Made by a program: the position numbers and the translations under genes
The notes under the pieces: generated by a model
The model's input: only the letters and a program-made list of their open reading frames with translations
What the model was told of the DNA's origin: nothing
Databases searched by the model: none
From: Candidatus Saccharimonadota bacterium
GTDB taxonomy: Bacteria; Patescibacteriota; Saccharimonadia; Saccharimonadales; Saccharimonadaceae
Assembly: GCA_905372495.1 (NCBI GenBank)
Contig: CAJPPG010000002.1
Location: forward strand, 1 to 54,781
Direction of reading: 5' to 3'
Length of the DNA stretch: 54,781 nt
Shown: piece after piece, positions 32,145 through 38,926 of the stretch
How the letters are laid out: every line of letters begins with the position of its first letter
Numbering within the stretch: the first letter of the stretch is position 1

Positions 32145-33209
32145 TTACTCCGCAATACCGTTTTCGTCACGAATTACTTGCATTTCGTATTTTTTAAGCT
32201 CTGCTAAAATATCATCAAGATCACCGTCCATCACAGCATTAATATTTGAACGTGAAAAATGGATTCGATGATCAGTTACACGATCCTGCAGAAAATTATA
32301 AGTTCTAATCTTTTCAGAACGATCACCAGTACCAATCAAAGACTTGCGAGCCGCAGAAGCATTCGCTGCCTGCTCGGCACGCTTAATCTCATTTAAACGA
32401 GTACGGAGTACCATCATTGCTTTTTCTTTATTTTGCCTCAATGATCGCTCATCCTGCATCGCTACTACGAGGCCGGAAGGATAATGCGTAATACGAATTG
32501 CGGAGTTTGTCGTATTAACCGACTGCCCACCATGTCCACCAGAGTGGTAAATATCAATACGCAAATCTTTTTCATCAATTTCAATTTCCGACTCCTTTAC
32601 TTCCGGCAAAACTACAACAGTCGCCGTTGAAGTATGAATTCGTCCCTGAGACTCCGTTACTGGAACACGCTGCACTCGATGCACTCCGCCCTCAAATTTC
32701 AGGCTACCAAATGGTCTTTCGCCAGAAATCTTCACAACTACTTCCTTAATACCGCCCGCCTCATTGGCGTTTTCAGACATTAATTCGGTTTTTAGTCCGT
32801 GTTTTTCTGCGTAGCGCAAATACATACGATAAAGTTCGGCTGCAAATAGGGAGGCTTCATCACCACCAGCTCCAGCTCGAATCTCCATAATCACTGGCTT
32901 GTCATCGTCCGGATCCCTTGGAATTAGTTTTTCTTCAAGGCTAGCAGTCAAAGTCTCAATCTTCGCCTGGTTTTCGTCAATATCAAGTTTTGCCATCTCC
33001 GAAAGTTCCGCGTCACCTAATAACTCTTCGGCGTCCCTAATATGAGCCTCGCACTGCTTGATTTCTTTATCAATATTTATAATTTCATTAATTTCAGATA
33101 AACGTTTTGATTTAGAAGCAAAATCCTCACTCATATAGGCATTTGGATCAGCCAAAAAAACTGTAATCTTTTCAGCTTCTTCAATCAAACTTTTTATCTT
33201 TTCTTGCAT
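32145..33209 (-). CDS. prfA: Peptide chain release factor 1
   Basis: RF1 reads UAA and UAG and releases the peptide. The 354 residues contain the anticodon-like PVT tripeptide in VQRVPVTESQGRIHTST and the catalytic GGQ in SGGHGGQSVNTTNSAIRITH. The neighbours of GGQ (GHGGQSVN) differ from the usual GAGGQHVN. RF1 rather than RF2 is indicated by PVT in place of SPF. Every core gene in this window ends in TAA or TAG, the RF1 codons. The mRNA has a structured leader of about 110 bases, and prmC follows in the operon. Confidence 0.95.
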   Translation of the reverse strand: MQEKIKSLIEEAEKITVFLADPNAYMSEDFASKSKRLSEINEIINIDKEIKQCEAHIRDAEELLGDAELSEMAKLDIDENQAKIETLTASLEEKLIPRDPDDDKPVIMEIRAGAGGDEASLFAAELYRMYLRYAEKHGLKTELMSENANEAGGIKEVVVKISGERPFGSLKFEGGVHRVQRVPVTESQGRIHTSTATVVVLPEVKESEIEIDEKDLRIDIYHSGGHGGQSVNTTNSAIRITHYPSGLVVAMQDERSLRQNKEKAMMVLRTRLNEIKRAEQAANASAARKSLIGTGDRSEKIRTYNFLQDRVTDHRIHFSRSNINAVMDGDLDDILAELKKYEMQVIRDENGIAE

Positions 33210-33317
33210 AATTTATCCTGGTGGGGTTTAATTAACCAGGTTTTACTCGCGTATAAAGAGGACATCGAGGAGAAACTCTAACGCCGCATATACGAAGAGT
33301 AGCTGGCTGCCCCCAAT
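33210..33317 (-). promoter_or_regulatory. Structured 5' leader of prfA-prmC, Shine-Dalgarno in a hairpin
   Basis: On the minus strand ACTCTTCGTATA (33300-33289) can pair with TATACGCGAGT (33255-33245), apart from a small internal loop, and enclose a T/C-rich segment. Closer to the gene, CCTGG (33240-33236) pairs with CCAGG (33221-33217), which contains part of the AGGA Shine-Dalgarno. This arrangement could gate translation of RF1. I do not recognise it as a known riboswitch. Confidence 0.45.
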
Positions 33318-33323
33318 AGCGAT

Positions 33324-33332
33324 ATTATACCA
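33324..33332 (-). promoter_or_regulatory. Extended -10 promoter of prfA-prmC
   Basis: TGGTATAAT on the minus strand (33332 to 33324). Transcription would start near 33317, giving a leader of about 110 bases, the longest protein-gene leader here after the L10 leader. Confidence 0.68.
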
Positions 33333-33377
33333 TAAAAATTGCTATCGTGTTGTCGTTTAGACGTTTTGACGTTTATA

Positions 33378-33386
33378 TGTTATAAC
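33378..33386 (+). promoter_or_regulatory. Extended -10 promoter of the HsdS-fragment/nuclease cassette, leaderless
   Basis: TGTTATAAC ends six bases before the ATG at 33393. Just upstream, at about 33348-33376, GTCGTTT, GACGTTT and GACGTTT form a short near-repeat that could be an operator. Confidence 0.55.
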
Positions 33387-33392
33387 AAATGT

Positions 33393-33617
33393 ATGAACAA
33401 AAAGATTGGCGAAGCAATTAGTAACTATGGCGTTAAAAATGTTAAGCTAATAGTTCCAGATGAAGTTATCCTTAAAAAATACTCTGACACTATTAGTTCA
33501 TGCCTCTCCCAAAACGATATGCTCAGAAAAGAAAACACAAGACTCATCTCTCTCCGCGACTGGTTACTACCAATGCTAATGAATGTACAAGTAAAAATTG
33601 CAGAGGACTCGCAATGA
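33393..33617 (+). CDS. Small protein matching the C-terminal end of a type I HsdS specificity subunit
   Basis: A 74-residue protein. Its last third (RKENTRLISLRDWLLPMLMN) is the hallmark end of HsdS subunits: the conserved coiled coil followed by LRDxLLPxLM. The part before it (VKLIVPDEVILKKYSDTISS) fits the region where the second target-recognition domain runs into that helix. No target-recognition domain and no hsdM or hsdR are present. It could be the stump of a lost restriction system. However, it has its own start codon, a well-placed extended -10 box and an ATGA overlap with the next intact gene, so it may be a working small coiled-coil partner. Ends in TGA. Confidence 0.65.
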   Translation: MNKKIGEAISNYGVKNVKLIVPDEVILKKYSDTISSCLSQNDMLRKENTRLISLRDWLLPMLMNVQVKIAEDSQ

Positions 33618-34942
33618 AAGTTTTAGTAATATCTACAAAGTGCAACAAAGCCAATATCTCTAATCTTAAAGTCGACATCGTCTCTTGGTGTGACAATGAG
33701 TTGGGTTTAATAAATCTGCGCGATTATGATGGTATAGTGTTCGATATGTCGGACTACTATCTAAATTCATACAACGTTAGTTCAATGCGCGGAGTTTTCG
33801 AGCATCACTCTATATCTCCAGACATTATCTACGATGTTCTCAAAAAGCCTGAAACTTTCATTATAGTAGTTGGAAACCCAAATACTACAGTAAAACAAGA
33901 GAGTATTTTGAATTTAATTGGCTTCTCTGTTTCTTCTGAAATAAGGAATGGCAACACTGTAACGCGCGAGAAAACAGGCGACCGAACTTTTCTGAAATAT
34001 TTGGAAAAAGTAAAAAGCTATTCATATTTCTTGGGTGAGAATATTACTATATCGAGCCATGTTCAATTAAAATGGTGTTCCGGTGTAGCTGGCTATGAGA
34101 TGGCAGGTACGCTTATTCCTCTACTGAAAAATCGCGCCGACAAAATTTTAGCGGCAAAACTCGAGCCTTTTACAAAAATGCCATCTCCTTATTTATATCA
34201 CAAAGATAATACCGTTCCATCTTTTGGAGATATCTATTTGCTTCCGCCAATCTATGGGATGGATCAAAATGATATGGTGTCGGAAATTCTAGAATTATAC
34301 TTAGGCAACGAAAAACCAGAACCTGAGTGGGTGAAAAATATTAAGGTGCCTAGTCAGGAAGACATCGACGATAGACTTGAACAGATCGGTTCCAAGATAG
34401 CCGACCTTACAAATGAGAAAAATGTTCTGATTCAAGAGCTAGAAAACGAACGCCAGCCAATAGAAATACTTTGGAAAAGCGATAAGCCACTAGAAAAGAG
34501 CATCGAAAGAGTCTTGAAATCTATGGGTGCATCTATTGAAAACGATGACGAGAATAACACCGAGAATGCCGCAGACTGTAGCTTTTCTTACGGTAGCGCG
34601 CATTTTGCTGTCGAGATTAAAAGCACTTCTAAGCAGATGGTAGACAAGAATGGCCTTAGACAAGTTAGAGACTGGGTAGAAGATTTATCTGACGTTGGCA
34701 AAGAGTATAAAGGGTTATTCATCGTATCTAACGAGATTGGCAAAAAGCCCGACGAAAGGTCCGACAACTATCTACCAGAAAATTTAATTAAATATGCCAC
34801 CTCGCAGGAGATTGCAGTTATCTCGGTTAAAACACTCTTTGAAGCGTATCTTAAGTCAAAGAATGACAATAAATACGCAGGTATTTTTTTCGGAAAACTC
34901 CATGAAAAAAGCGGAATAATAAAGTTAGAAATCGACGAATAG
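33614..34942 (+). CDS. Putative coiled-coil nuclease with PD-(D/E)XK-like C-terminal domain
   Basis: A 442-residue cytosolic protein I cannot assign to a named family. Residues 1-235 look like an alpha/beta sensor or hydrolase-like domain (MKVLVISTKC, RDYDGIVFDMSDYY, FIIVVGNPNT, then a GDIYLLPPIYG strand-turn). Residues 248-282 are a coiled coil (DDRLEQIGSKIADLTNEKN). Residues 290-375 look like a restriction-endonuclease fold: LEKSIERVLKSMGA helix, Asp321, then FAVEIKS with Glu334 and Lys336, a D-X12-E-X-K pattern, and a later Gln350 helix. The start at 33614 overlaps the preceding TGA (ATGA). In accessory surroundings a defence role is plausible. The endonuclease activity is inferred. Confidence 0.65.
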   Translation: MKVLVISTKCNKANISNLKVDIVSWCDNELGLINLRDYDGIVFDMSDYYLNSYNVSSMRGVFEHHSISPDIIYDVLKKPETFIIVVGNPNTTVKQESILNLIGFSVSSEIRNGNTVTREKTGDRTFLKYLEKVKSYSYFLGENITISSHVQLKWCSGVAGYEMAGTLIPLLKNRADKILAAKLEPFTKMPSPYLYHKDNTVPSFGDIYLLPPIYGMDQNDMVSEILELYLGNEKPEPEWVKNIKVPSQEDIDDRLEQIGSKIADLTNEKNVLIQELENERQPIEILWKSDKPLEKSIERVLKSMGASIENDDENNTENAADCSFSYGSAHFAVEIKSTSKQMVDKNGLRQVRDWVEDLSDVGKEYKGLFIVSNEIGKKPDERSDNYLPENLIKYATSQEIAVISVKTLFEAYLKSKNDNKYAGIFFGKLHEKSGIIKLEIDE

Positions 34943-34948
34943 TTGACC

Positions 34949-35146
34949 TCAATAAATCCGCTTTGTTTCATCATTGCCAAAGATTAACTCTTGACATTTA
35001 GGGCAATAGCCGCTCTTGATAAACTTGCGCTCACACCTATTCAGGGTGGTGAGCCAGTTTTGCATGTAGTCACTTTTAATTAGATATTTTCTAAGGACAA
35101 ACAATTCTTCATCCATCAGAGGTAGGTACGATTCTTTGCCAAACAT
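34949..35146 (-). CDS. Small zinc-ribbon-like hypothetical protein or gene end
   Basis: A 65-residue frame reading against the nuclease gene and ending in TGA seven bases from its stop. It has a sensible composition (LPLMDEELFVLRKYLIKSDY) and one SGYCPKCQELIFG knuckle. It may be an intact small gene, but it may equally be the 3' part of the frameshifted gene just upstream, because that pseudogene runs into it in another frame. No Shine-Dalgarno is clear. Confidence 0.4.
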   Translation of the reverse strand: MFGKESYLPLMDEELFVLRKYLIKSDYMQNWLTTLNRCERKFIKSGYCPKCQELIFGNDETKRIY

Positions 35147-35663
35147 TTCGCAAGTATTGATAGATTCGTTTCCCCTCGATAATCACCATACCTAATCCGT
35201 TATTCGCAGATAGTACTGCAAATCTTCTCCTTCCCAGTTGTCAAGTACGCAATCGTGATACTCTGCCCAAAGGTCAAAATAAAGCTTACTCAAGATGTTA
35301 TTTTGCCCATGATAATACCAACACTTATGGTTGAACACCATCGAAAGCTCGTACCATATACGCGATCGGCGCCCCCATTCTTATCTAGTCCTCTCATAAG
35401 TGTCCTTAACTGCTTCAAGTCCGAATTTGTTAGCAATAGTGAAGTCTTACCAAAATGTCGTCTGAAATTCGTAATATAGAGTCGCACCTAAACCGTCTCA
35501 CAACATTAGAAGTTTTAGTCCATAAGTGTTTGACTATTTCACCGTCAGTCCAGAGTTGACACTCTAGTCTAGCAAGGTAATTAAACCCGTCTTCAAGATT
35601 TGAAAACTGCAAATCATCAATAATCTCAAAATGGCACTCACTGTCAGTATCGAGGTATTTCAT
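35110..35663 (-). pseudogene. Frameshifted unknown gene of the tRNA-Val island
   Basis: Joining three minus-strand frames gives one sensible protein: MKYLDTDSECHFEIIDDLQF through RFRCDS, then LYITNFRRHFGKTSLLLTNS through LMRGLDK, then WYELSMVFNHKCWYYHGQNN through WEGEDLQYYL. A fourth shift continues as NNGLGMVIIEGKRIYQYL. Each piece is uninterrupted until its break, and the breaks fall at about 35485, 35380 and 35200. I do not recognise the family. Several independent breaks argue for a decayed gene and not a sequencing fault. Confidence 0.6.
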
Positions 35664-35715
35664 AATGGTGATGGTTTTTTGGTTTTCATAATTAAACAAA
35701 AATTTGCAGCTAACT

Positions 35716-36065
35716 ATGAAAAATATAAAGCATTTTTTCACAAAATGTCCAGAGCGTATCTTAAGCGATTTTTAGATGGTTTTATTGTAAAGCTACACAA
35801 ATTTCTTAACTTGCAATACAATACGTCTCCAGTCGTTATTTAAGAGTCTTTGCGAACATGATTTATCTAGGGATATGGTGTAACATATAGTCGAGCTAAT
35901 AAACTCAAACATATTGGTATCACTGATGACAAAATCGTTGAGTTTAAAAATCTTGACGATATAGACGCAATTGCGTGTATAGAGGACATTGCTTTTTGCC
36001 TGAACGACTTTATGTGTTCTCATATGGGAAAATACAATATTTATACTATTGATTCTACTAGATAG
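35716..36065 (+). pseudogene. Decayed unknown gene next to the recombinase remnant
   Basis: Read from ATG 35716, MKNIKHFFTKCPERILSDF meets TAG, then another stop. The same frame resumes with RLQSLFKSLCEHDLSRDMV, meets TAA, and a shifted frame continues TYSRANKLKHIGITDDKIVE to a final YNIYTIDSTR and TAG at 36063-36065. At least two stops and one frameshift are needed to make one protein of about 115 residues. Function unknown. It runs in the same direction as the recombinase remnant. Confidence 0.5.
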
Positions 36066-36099
36066 CTAGACAATCCATCTGCTTCTATATGAATATTCT

Positions 36100-36567
36100 A
36101 TGCAAATGCTAAAGAAAACCCATGAGCAAGAAATTGAAGAACGCTACGACCGAGCCGAAATGCAACATGCTAGTCTAAAAGAATGCGAAAAAGAAAGAAG
36201 CAGATTACTAGATATGAGCCTTAGGGGAATGGTAGATGATGACTTATTTGAAACAAAAGACCGCCAACTACGAAAACGTATAGAAAAATTAAGCAGGTAA
36301 GCAAAGACGCGCAGGAGCGCAACAAGAAATGGTACGAAGTAATAGGCAAAACGCTTAAAACCCTTAGAAGCCCTAAAGAGAAAATGCAGGCAGCCGAAAC
36401 GGCAGGTAAACGCCGAGTAATACTGCAAGCCATCGGACCCATAGCGAAGCTAGTAGAACACAAAGTCGATATATATAAAAAAAATGGAAGAGGTTTTAAC
36501 TAGGAAACTTATAGAGGTCAAGCCGTATCTGTGGCTCGAAAAATTGGAAAAACCGGCTAAAAAATAA
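36100..36567 (+). pseudogene. C-terminal remnant of a large serine recombinase
   Basis: The first frame gives a charged coiled coil with ERSRLLDMSLRGMVDDDLFE, the pattern of the helix that follows the zinc ribbon in large serine integrases (DMRxxGEITDEEF-like). It stops at 36300. A shifted frame continues NKKWYEVIGKTLKTLRSPKE and AGKRRVILQAIGPIAKLVEH, matching the K-R-x-I-L-x-x-I-G segment of those enzymes. A third frame ends with KLIEVKPYLWLEKLEK, like the usual tail. The catalytic N-terminal domain is absent from the window. So this is a dead integrase lying directly against the 3' side of tRNA-Val. Confidence 0.62.
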
Positions 36568-36641
36568 CCACAGAAATTTGCAAGGGACTTAACCGAGATT
36601 TACAGGGAGAAAACGACTGAAAAAGGGATTTATATTCGGAA

Positions 36642-36718
36642 TGGTGGGTCTTACTGGGCTCGAACCAGTGACCTTACGAATGTGAATCGTACGCTCTAGC
36701 CAACTGAGCTAAAGACCC
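36642..36718 (-). tRNA. tRNA-Val (anticodon CAC)
   Basis: The minus strand gives acceptor GGGTCTT/AAGACCC, D arm GCTCAGTTGGCTAGAGC, anticodon stem TACGA/TCGTA with loop TTCACAT (anticodon CAC, reading GUG), T arm CTGG-TTCGAG-CCAG, discriminator A and an encoded CCA at 36644-36642. Its 3' end faces the island with the broken serine recombinase. Confidence 0.94.
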
Positions 36719-36747
36719 GTATAGCTATTATAACAGGGAATGGACAA

Positions 36748-36780
36748 AAAAATAAAGATGGTTTTTCCATCTTTATTTTT
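36748..36780. terminator. Terminator after rpmE
   Basis: AAAAATAAAGATGG (36748-36761) pairs with CCATCTTTATTTTT (36767-36780) around TTTTT. It ends rpmE on the minus strand and also separates it from tRNA-Val. Confidence 0.85.
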
Positions 36781-36787
36781 ATCTAGA

Positions 36788-37117
36788 CTAATCTTCCTTA
36801 GCGGTTTTCTTTTCGGCTTCTTTTTCAGCTTTTTTAGCCTTATTCGAAAGAGCAGCCTTGCGTTCTTCAGCCTTCTTAGCACGAGCCTTGAAGCGATCAA
36901 CACGACCCTCGGTATCGATAATCTTCTCTTCACCAGTGAAGAATGGGTGTGAAGCTGAGGAGATTTGTACCTTTACTAATGGGTATTCATTTCCGTCAGT
37001 CCACTTAATCGTTTCGTCACTTTTTGCAGTTGATTTGGTTAGAAAAGAGAAATTCGCTGCCTCATCTGAAAAAACTACAAAACGATAATCTTTTGGATGT
37101 AATTCTTTTTTACTCAT
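36788..37117 (-). CDS. rpmE2: 50S ribosomal protein L31, type B (zinc-free), with basic tail
   Basis: A 109-residue L31. The core (KKELHPKDYRFVVFSDEAAN, WTDGNEYPLVKVQISSASHP, FFTGEEKIIDTEGRVDRFKA) is the B type, without the CxxC pair that binds zinc in type A. A Lys/Ala/Glu tail of about 30 residues follows. I start at MSKKELHP because it matches the family and lies 11 bases from an extended -10 box. A frame reaching further upstream has no support. In many bacteria the B type is used under zinc shortage; here no other L31 is in view. Confidence 0.93.
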   Translation of the reverse strand: MSKKELHPKDYRFVVFSDEAANFSFLTKSTAKSDETIKWTDGNEYPLVKVQISSASHPFFTGEEKIIDTEGRVDRFKARAKKAEERKAALSNKAKKAEKEAEKKTAKED

Positions 37118-37128
37118 AATTACACAAA

Positions 37129-37137
37129 ATAATATCA
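37129..37137 (-). promoter_or_regulatory. Extended -10 promoter of rpmE2
   Basis: TGATATTAT on the minus strand (37137 to 37129), 11 bases before the ATG at 37117. The leader would be at most about five bases, without a Shine-Dalgarno. Confidence 0.5.
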
Positions 37138-37189
37138 GATTATCCTTAAATTGTAAAGTTATTAAAAAGACTAGCCGGTTTTTATACAA

Positions 37190-37218
37190 AAAGAAAACCC
37201 CCGGATATAATCCGAGGG
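37190..37218 (-). terminator. Terminator after the orphan gene at 37250-37810
   Basis: On the minus strand CCCTCGGAT (37218-37210) pairs with ATCCGGGGG (37206-37198) around TAT, followed by TTTTCTTT. It has a strong GC stem. Confidence 0.85.
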
Positions 37219-37249
37219 TAGATAAAGTGCATGAGTTGAGTTAAGTTGA

Positions 37250-37810
37250 TCAGAAGAGAGATTTTACATCCCTTACTTCTGTGTACAGAACTGCCGGTCT
37301 GGTATGCCAGCCGATACCGTCACAGTATCTCTGCGCAACCTTGGCATAGGTCGCCCCGGACACAGTGATTGACTTAAGGTCCTCACTGTACTTAGTCTCA
37401 CCATCTGTATCGATGACGAGGTTGTGGCTCCAATAATCGCTTACAGGGTTAGATGACCTGTAAGTGGTGTTTGGATTTTGGCGACGCACGGCCTGTATGC
37501 CATTTTCGTTCAACCAGTTGGTAAAACCAGCTGTCCTGAAATAAGCATACCTGGAGGTTATATTACCTCCAGCGAGTCCCAGTGTGCCATCTTCGAGTTT
37601 AAACTCGCGATGGCAGACCGCTGGCCCGTAAGAGTAAACTCTTTCAGCGTGGCATATTATCCTGCCAGGACGGCCATTGCGCCCCTCTTTTATAGTGACG
37701 TCCCAGCCATTACCTGAATACATCCTTCCATCCTCAGAAAGAGATTGGAAATATCTATCACTATAATCCTGAACCTTGCCGTTCTTAATTGTTAAAGTTG
37801 CTGTTGCCAT
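37250..37810 (-). CDS. Orphan hypothetical protein of foreign-looking composition
   Basis: A 186-residue protein without signal peptide, membrane helix or motif I know. The pattern (ATLTIKNGKVQDYSDRYFQS, GNGWDVTIKEGRNGRPGRII, LGLAGGNITSRYAYFRTAG, DTDGETKYSEDLKSITVSG) suggests a mainly beta-strand, Gly- and aromatic-rich fold. The codons are visibly richer in G+C (CTG, GCC, CGG, AGG) than those of its neighbours, and it stops with TGA, as no core gene here does. A consensus AAAGGAG precedes the ATG. A strong terminator follows and large inverted repeats lie upstream. All this points to recent acquisition as a single-gene unit. Function unknown. Confidence 0.65.
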   Translation of the reverse strand: MATATLTIKNGKVQDYSDRYFQSLSEDGRMYSGNGWDVTIKEGRNGRPGRIICHAERVYSYGPAVCHREFKLEDGTLGLAGGNITSRYAYFRTAGFTNWLNENGIQAVRRQNPNTTYRSSNPVSDYWSHNLVIDTDGETKYSEDLKSITVSGATYAKVAQRYCDGIGWHTRPAVLYTEVRDVKSLF

Positions 37811-37837
37811 ATTGGCTCCTTTCCGCGTATATTGCCC

Positions 37838-37876
37838 GCCGGCTTATAGCTCCAATGGACCCTATGTCCAATGGTT
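37838..37876. repeat. Short imperfect palindrome upstream of the orphan gene
   Basis: CCAATGGAC and GTCCAATGG (about 37852-37875) lie around CCTAT and read almost as each other's complement. The CCAATGG element occurs twice. It sits in the leader of the minus-strand gene at 37250-37810 and could be an operator or an RNA hairpin. Confidence 0.4.
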
Positions 37877-37902
37877 AAATATCCGCTCGGATTCCCCCCA
37901 AA

Positions 37903-37944
37903 CGGTATAAGATAACACGAAAAATATCTTGTCATCTTATACCG
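37903..37944. repeat. Large inverted repeat, 15 bases per arm
   Basis: CGGTATAAGATAACA (37903-37917) and TGTCATCTTATACCG (37930-37944) are complementary with one G-U-type mismatch, around a 12-base A-T-rich loop. No T run follows on either side. It may be a repressor site for the orphan gene, a terminator remnant or an element end. The 413-base gap between the orphan gene and rpsB holds this repeat and the rpsB promoter and leader, and no further gene that I can see. Confidence 0.6.
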
Positions 37945-38141
37945 CTTAGGAGTACGCAGAAAAATCACTATTCAACTCAAATTTTTAATCAAACTACCTA
38001 TAGGTAGTCACGATAAGCCTTCCGTGTTTCTCTTCAAGCTTATGTTTAAATTATATCATATATTTGATATCTTGTCAATAAGATTATGCTAAAATCTTGA
38101 CATCTATCGTCTTTACCTCTATACAAAACACCAAAATATAG

Positions 38142-38147
38142 TATAAT
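38142..38147 (+). promoter_or_regulatory. -10 box of rpsB-tsf
   Basis: TATAAT, giving a leader of about 70 bases. A second extended -10 (TGCTAAAAT, 38087-38095) lies further upstream. Confidence 0.55.
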
Positions 38148-38174
38148 AAGGACATTAATAATTTTAATGAAACA

Positions 38175-38223
38175 ACTTCGCGCGTTTTCCTGAAACAAAA
38201 GCGAAGTGAAGGGAAAGGAAAAC
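38175..38223 (+). promoter_or_regulatory. Possible H-type pseudoknot in the rpsB leader covering the Shine-Dalgarno
   Basis: Stem 1: ACTTCGC (38175-38181) with GCGAAGT (38201-38207), seven perfect pairs. Within its loop GTTTTCCT (38184-38191) is the exact complement of AGGAAAAC (38216-38223), which is the Shine-Dalgarno and the bases directly before the ATG, eight perfect pairs. The crossing order makes a classic H-type pseudoknot with loops of 2, 9 and 8 bases. It would hide the ribosome-binding site and suits feedback by S2. Confidence 0.6.
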
Positions 38224-38910
38224 ATGTCTATTAAGATCGACATGAAAGAGCTCCTTGAAGCTGGAGCGCACTTTGGTCACAAGACCTCACGTTGGCACCC
38301 AAAAATGGCTGAATACATCCACAGCAAACGCCAAGACACTCATATTATTAACCTTGAGAAGACCGTCGATGGTATCGAACGCGCTCTTCCTATCGTTGAG
38401 AAGATTGCCAAAGAAGGCAAGAAGATTCTCTTCGTCGGCACTAAGAAACAACTTAAATCAATTGTTAAAAAAATTGCCGAATCCGTCAACATGCCATACG
38501 TCACCGAGCGTTGGGTTGGTGGTACTCTTACCAATGTCGAAACTGTTAATCGCCAAATCAAGAAACTCAAAGACTTAGAGCGCCGCATGCAGTCTGGCGA
38601 ACTCGAAGCTCGTTACTCTAAATTAGAAGTGCAACGCTTCCAAGAGGAGATCGAAGTTCTCAATACTCGTTATGGTGGTATTAAGGAAATGACCGATCAA
38701 CCAAGCCTCGTCATCGTTACCGATGCCTGTGAAGATAAGAATGCAATCAAAGAAGCTAAAACTCTCAACATTCCAGTTATTGCTATCTGCGACACCAATA
38801 TTGATCCAACTGACATCGACTTTGTAATTCCTGCTAACGACGATTCCACCAAGACCGAAAAATTAATTCTCGGCTACTTCGTTGAAGCTATCAAACAAGC
38901 AAAACAATAA
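38224..38910 (+). CDS. rpsB: 30S ribosomal protein S2
   Basis: A 228-residue S2. Marks: LLEAGAHFGHKTSRWHPKMA (about 9-28), YIHSKRQDTHIINLEKT, ILFVGTKKQLKSIV, YVTERWVGGTLTN and the IPVIAICDTNIDPTDIDFVI segment. I start at ATG 38224, right behind AGGAAAAC, and not at an upstream in-frame GTG, because the family N-terminus begins here. tsf follows after 16 bases, the standard pair. A pseudoknot-like leader suggests translational control. Confidence 0.97.
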   Translation: MSIKIDMKELLEAGAHFGHKTSRWHPKMAEYIHSKRQDTHIINLEKTVDGIERALPIVEKIAKEGKKILFVGTKKQLKSIVKKIAESVNMPYVTERWVGGTLTNVETVNRQIKKLKDLERRMQSGELEARYSKLEVQRFQEEIEVLNTRYGGIKEMTDQPSLVIVTDACEDKNAIKEAKTLNIPVIAICDTNIDPTDIDFVIPANDDSTKTEKLILGYFVEAIKQAKQ

Positions 38911-38926
38911 ATAAAAGGAGTATAAA

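Noticed and set aside
33393..34942. A complete type I restriction-modification locus
   Set aside because: Only the last coiled coil of HsdS is present. No target-recognition domains, HsdM motifs (NPPF) or HsdR helicase appear nearby.
36788..37189. rpmE with 24 more N-terminal residues
   Set aside because: The extension is hydrophobic and overlaps the extended -10 box. L31 proteins begin at the MSKKELHP-like start.
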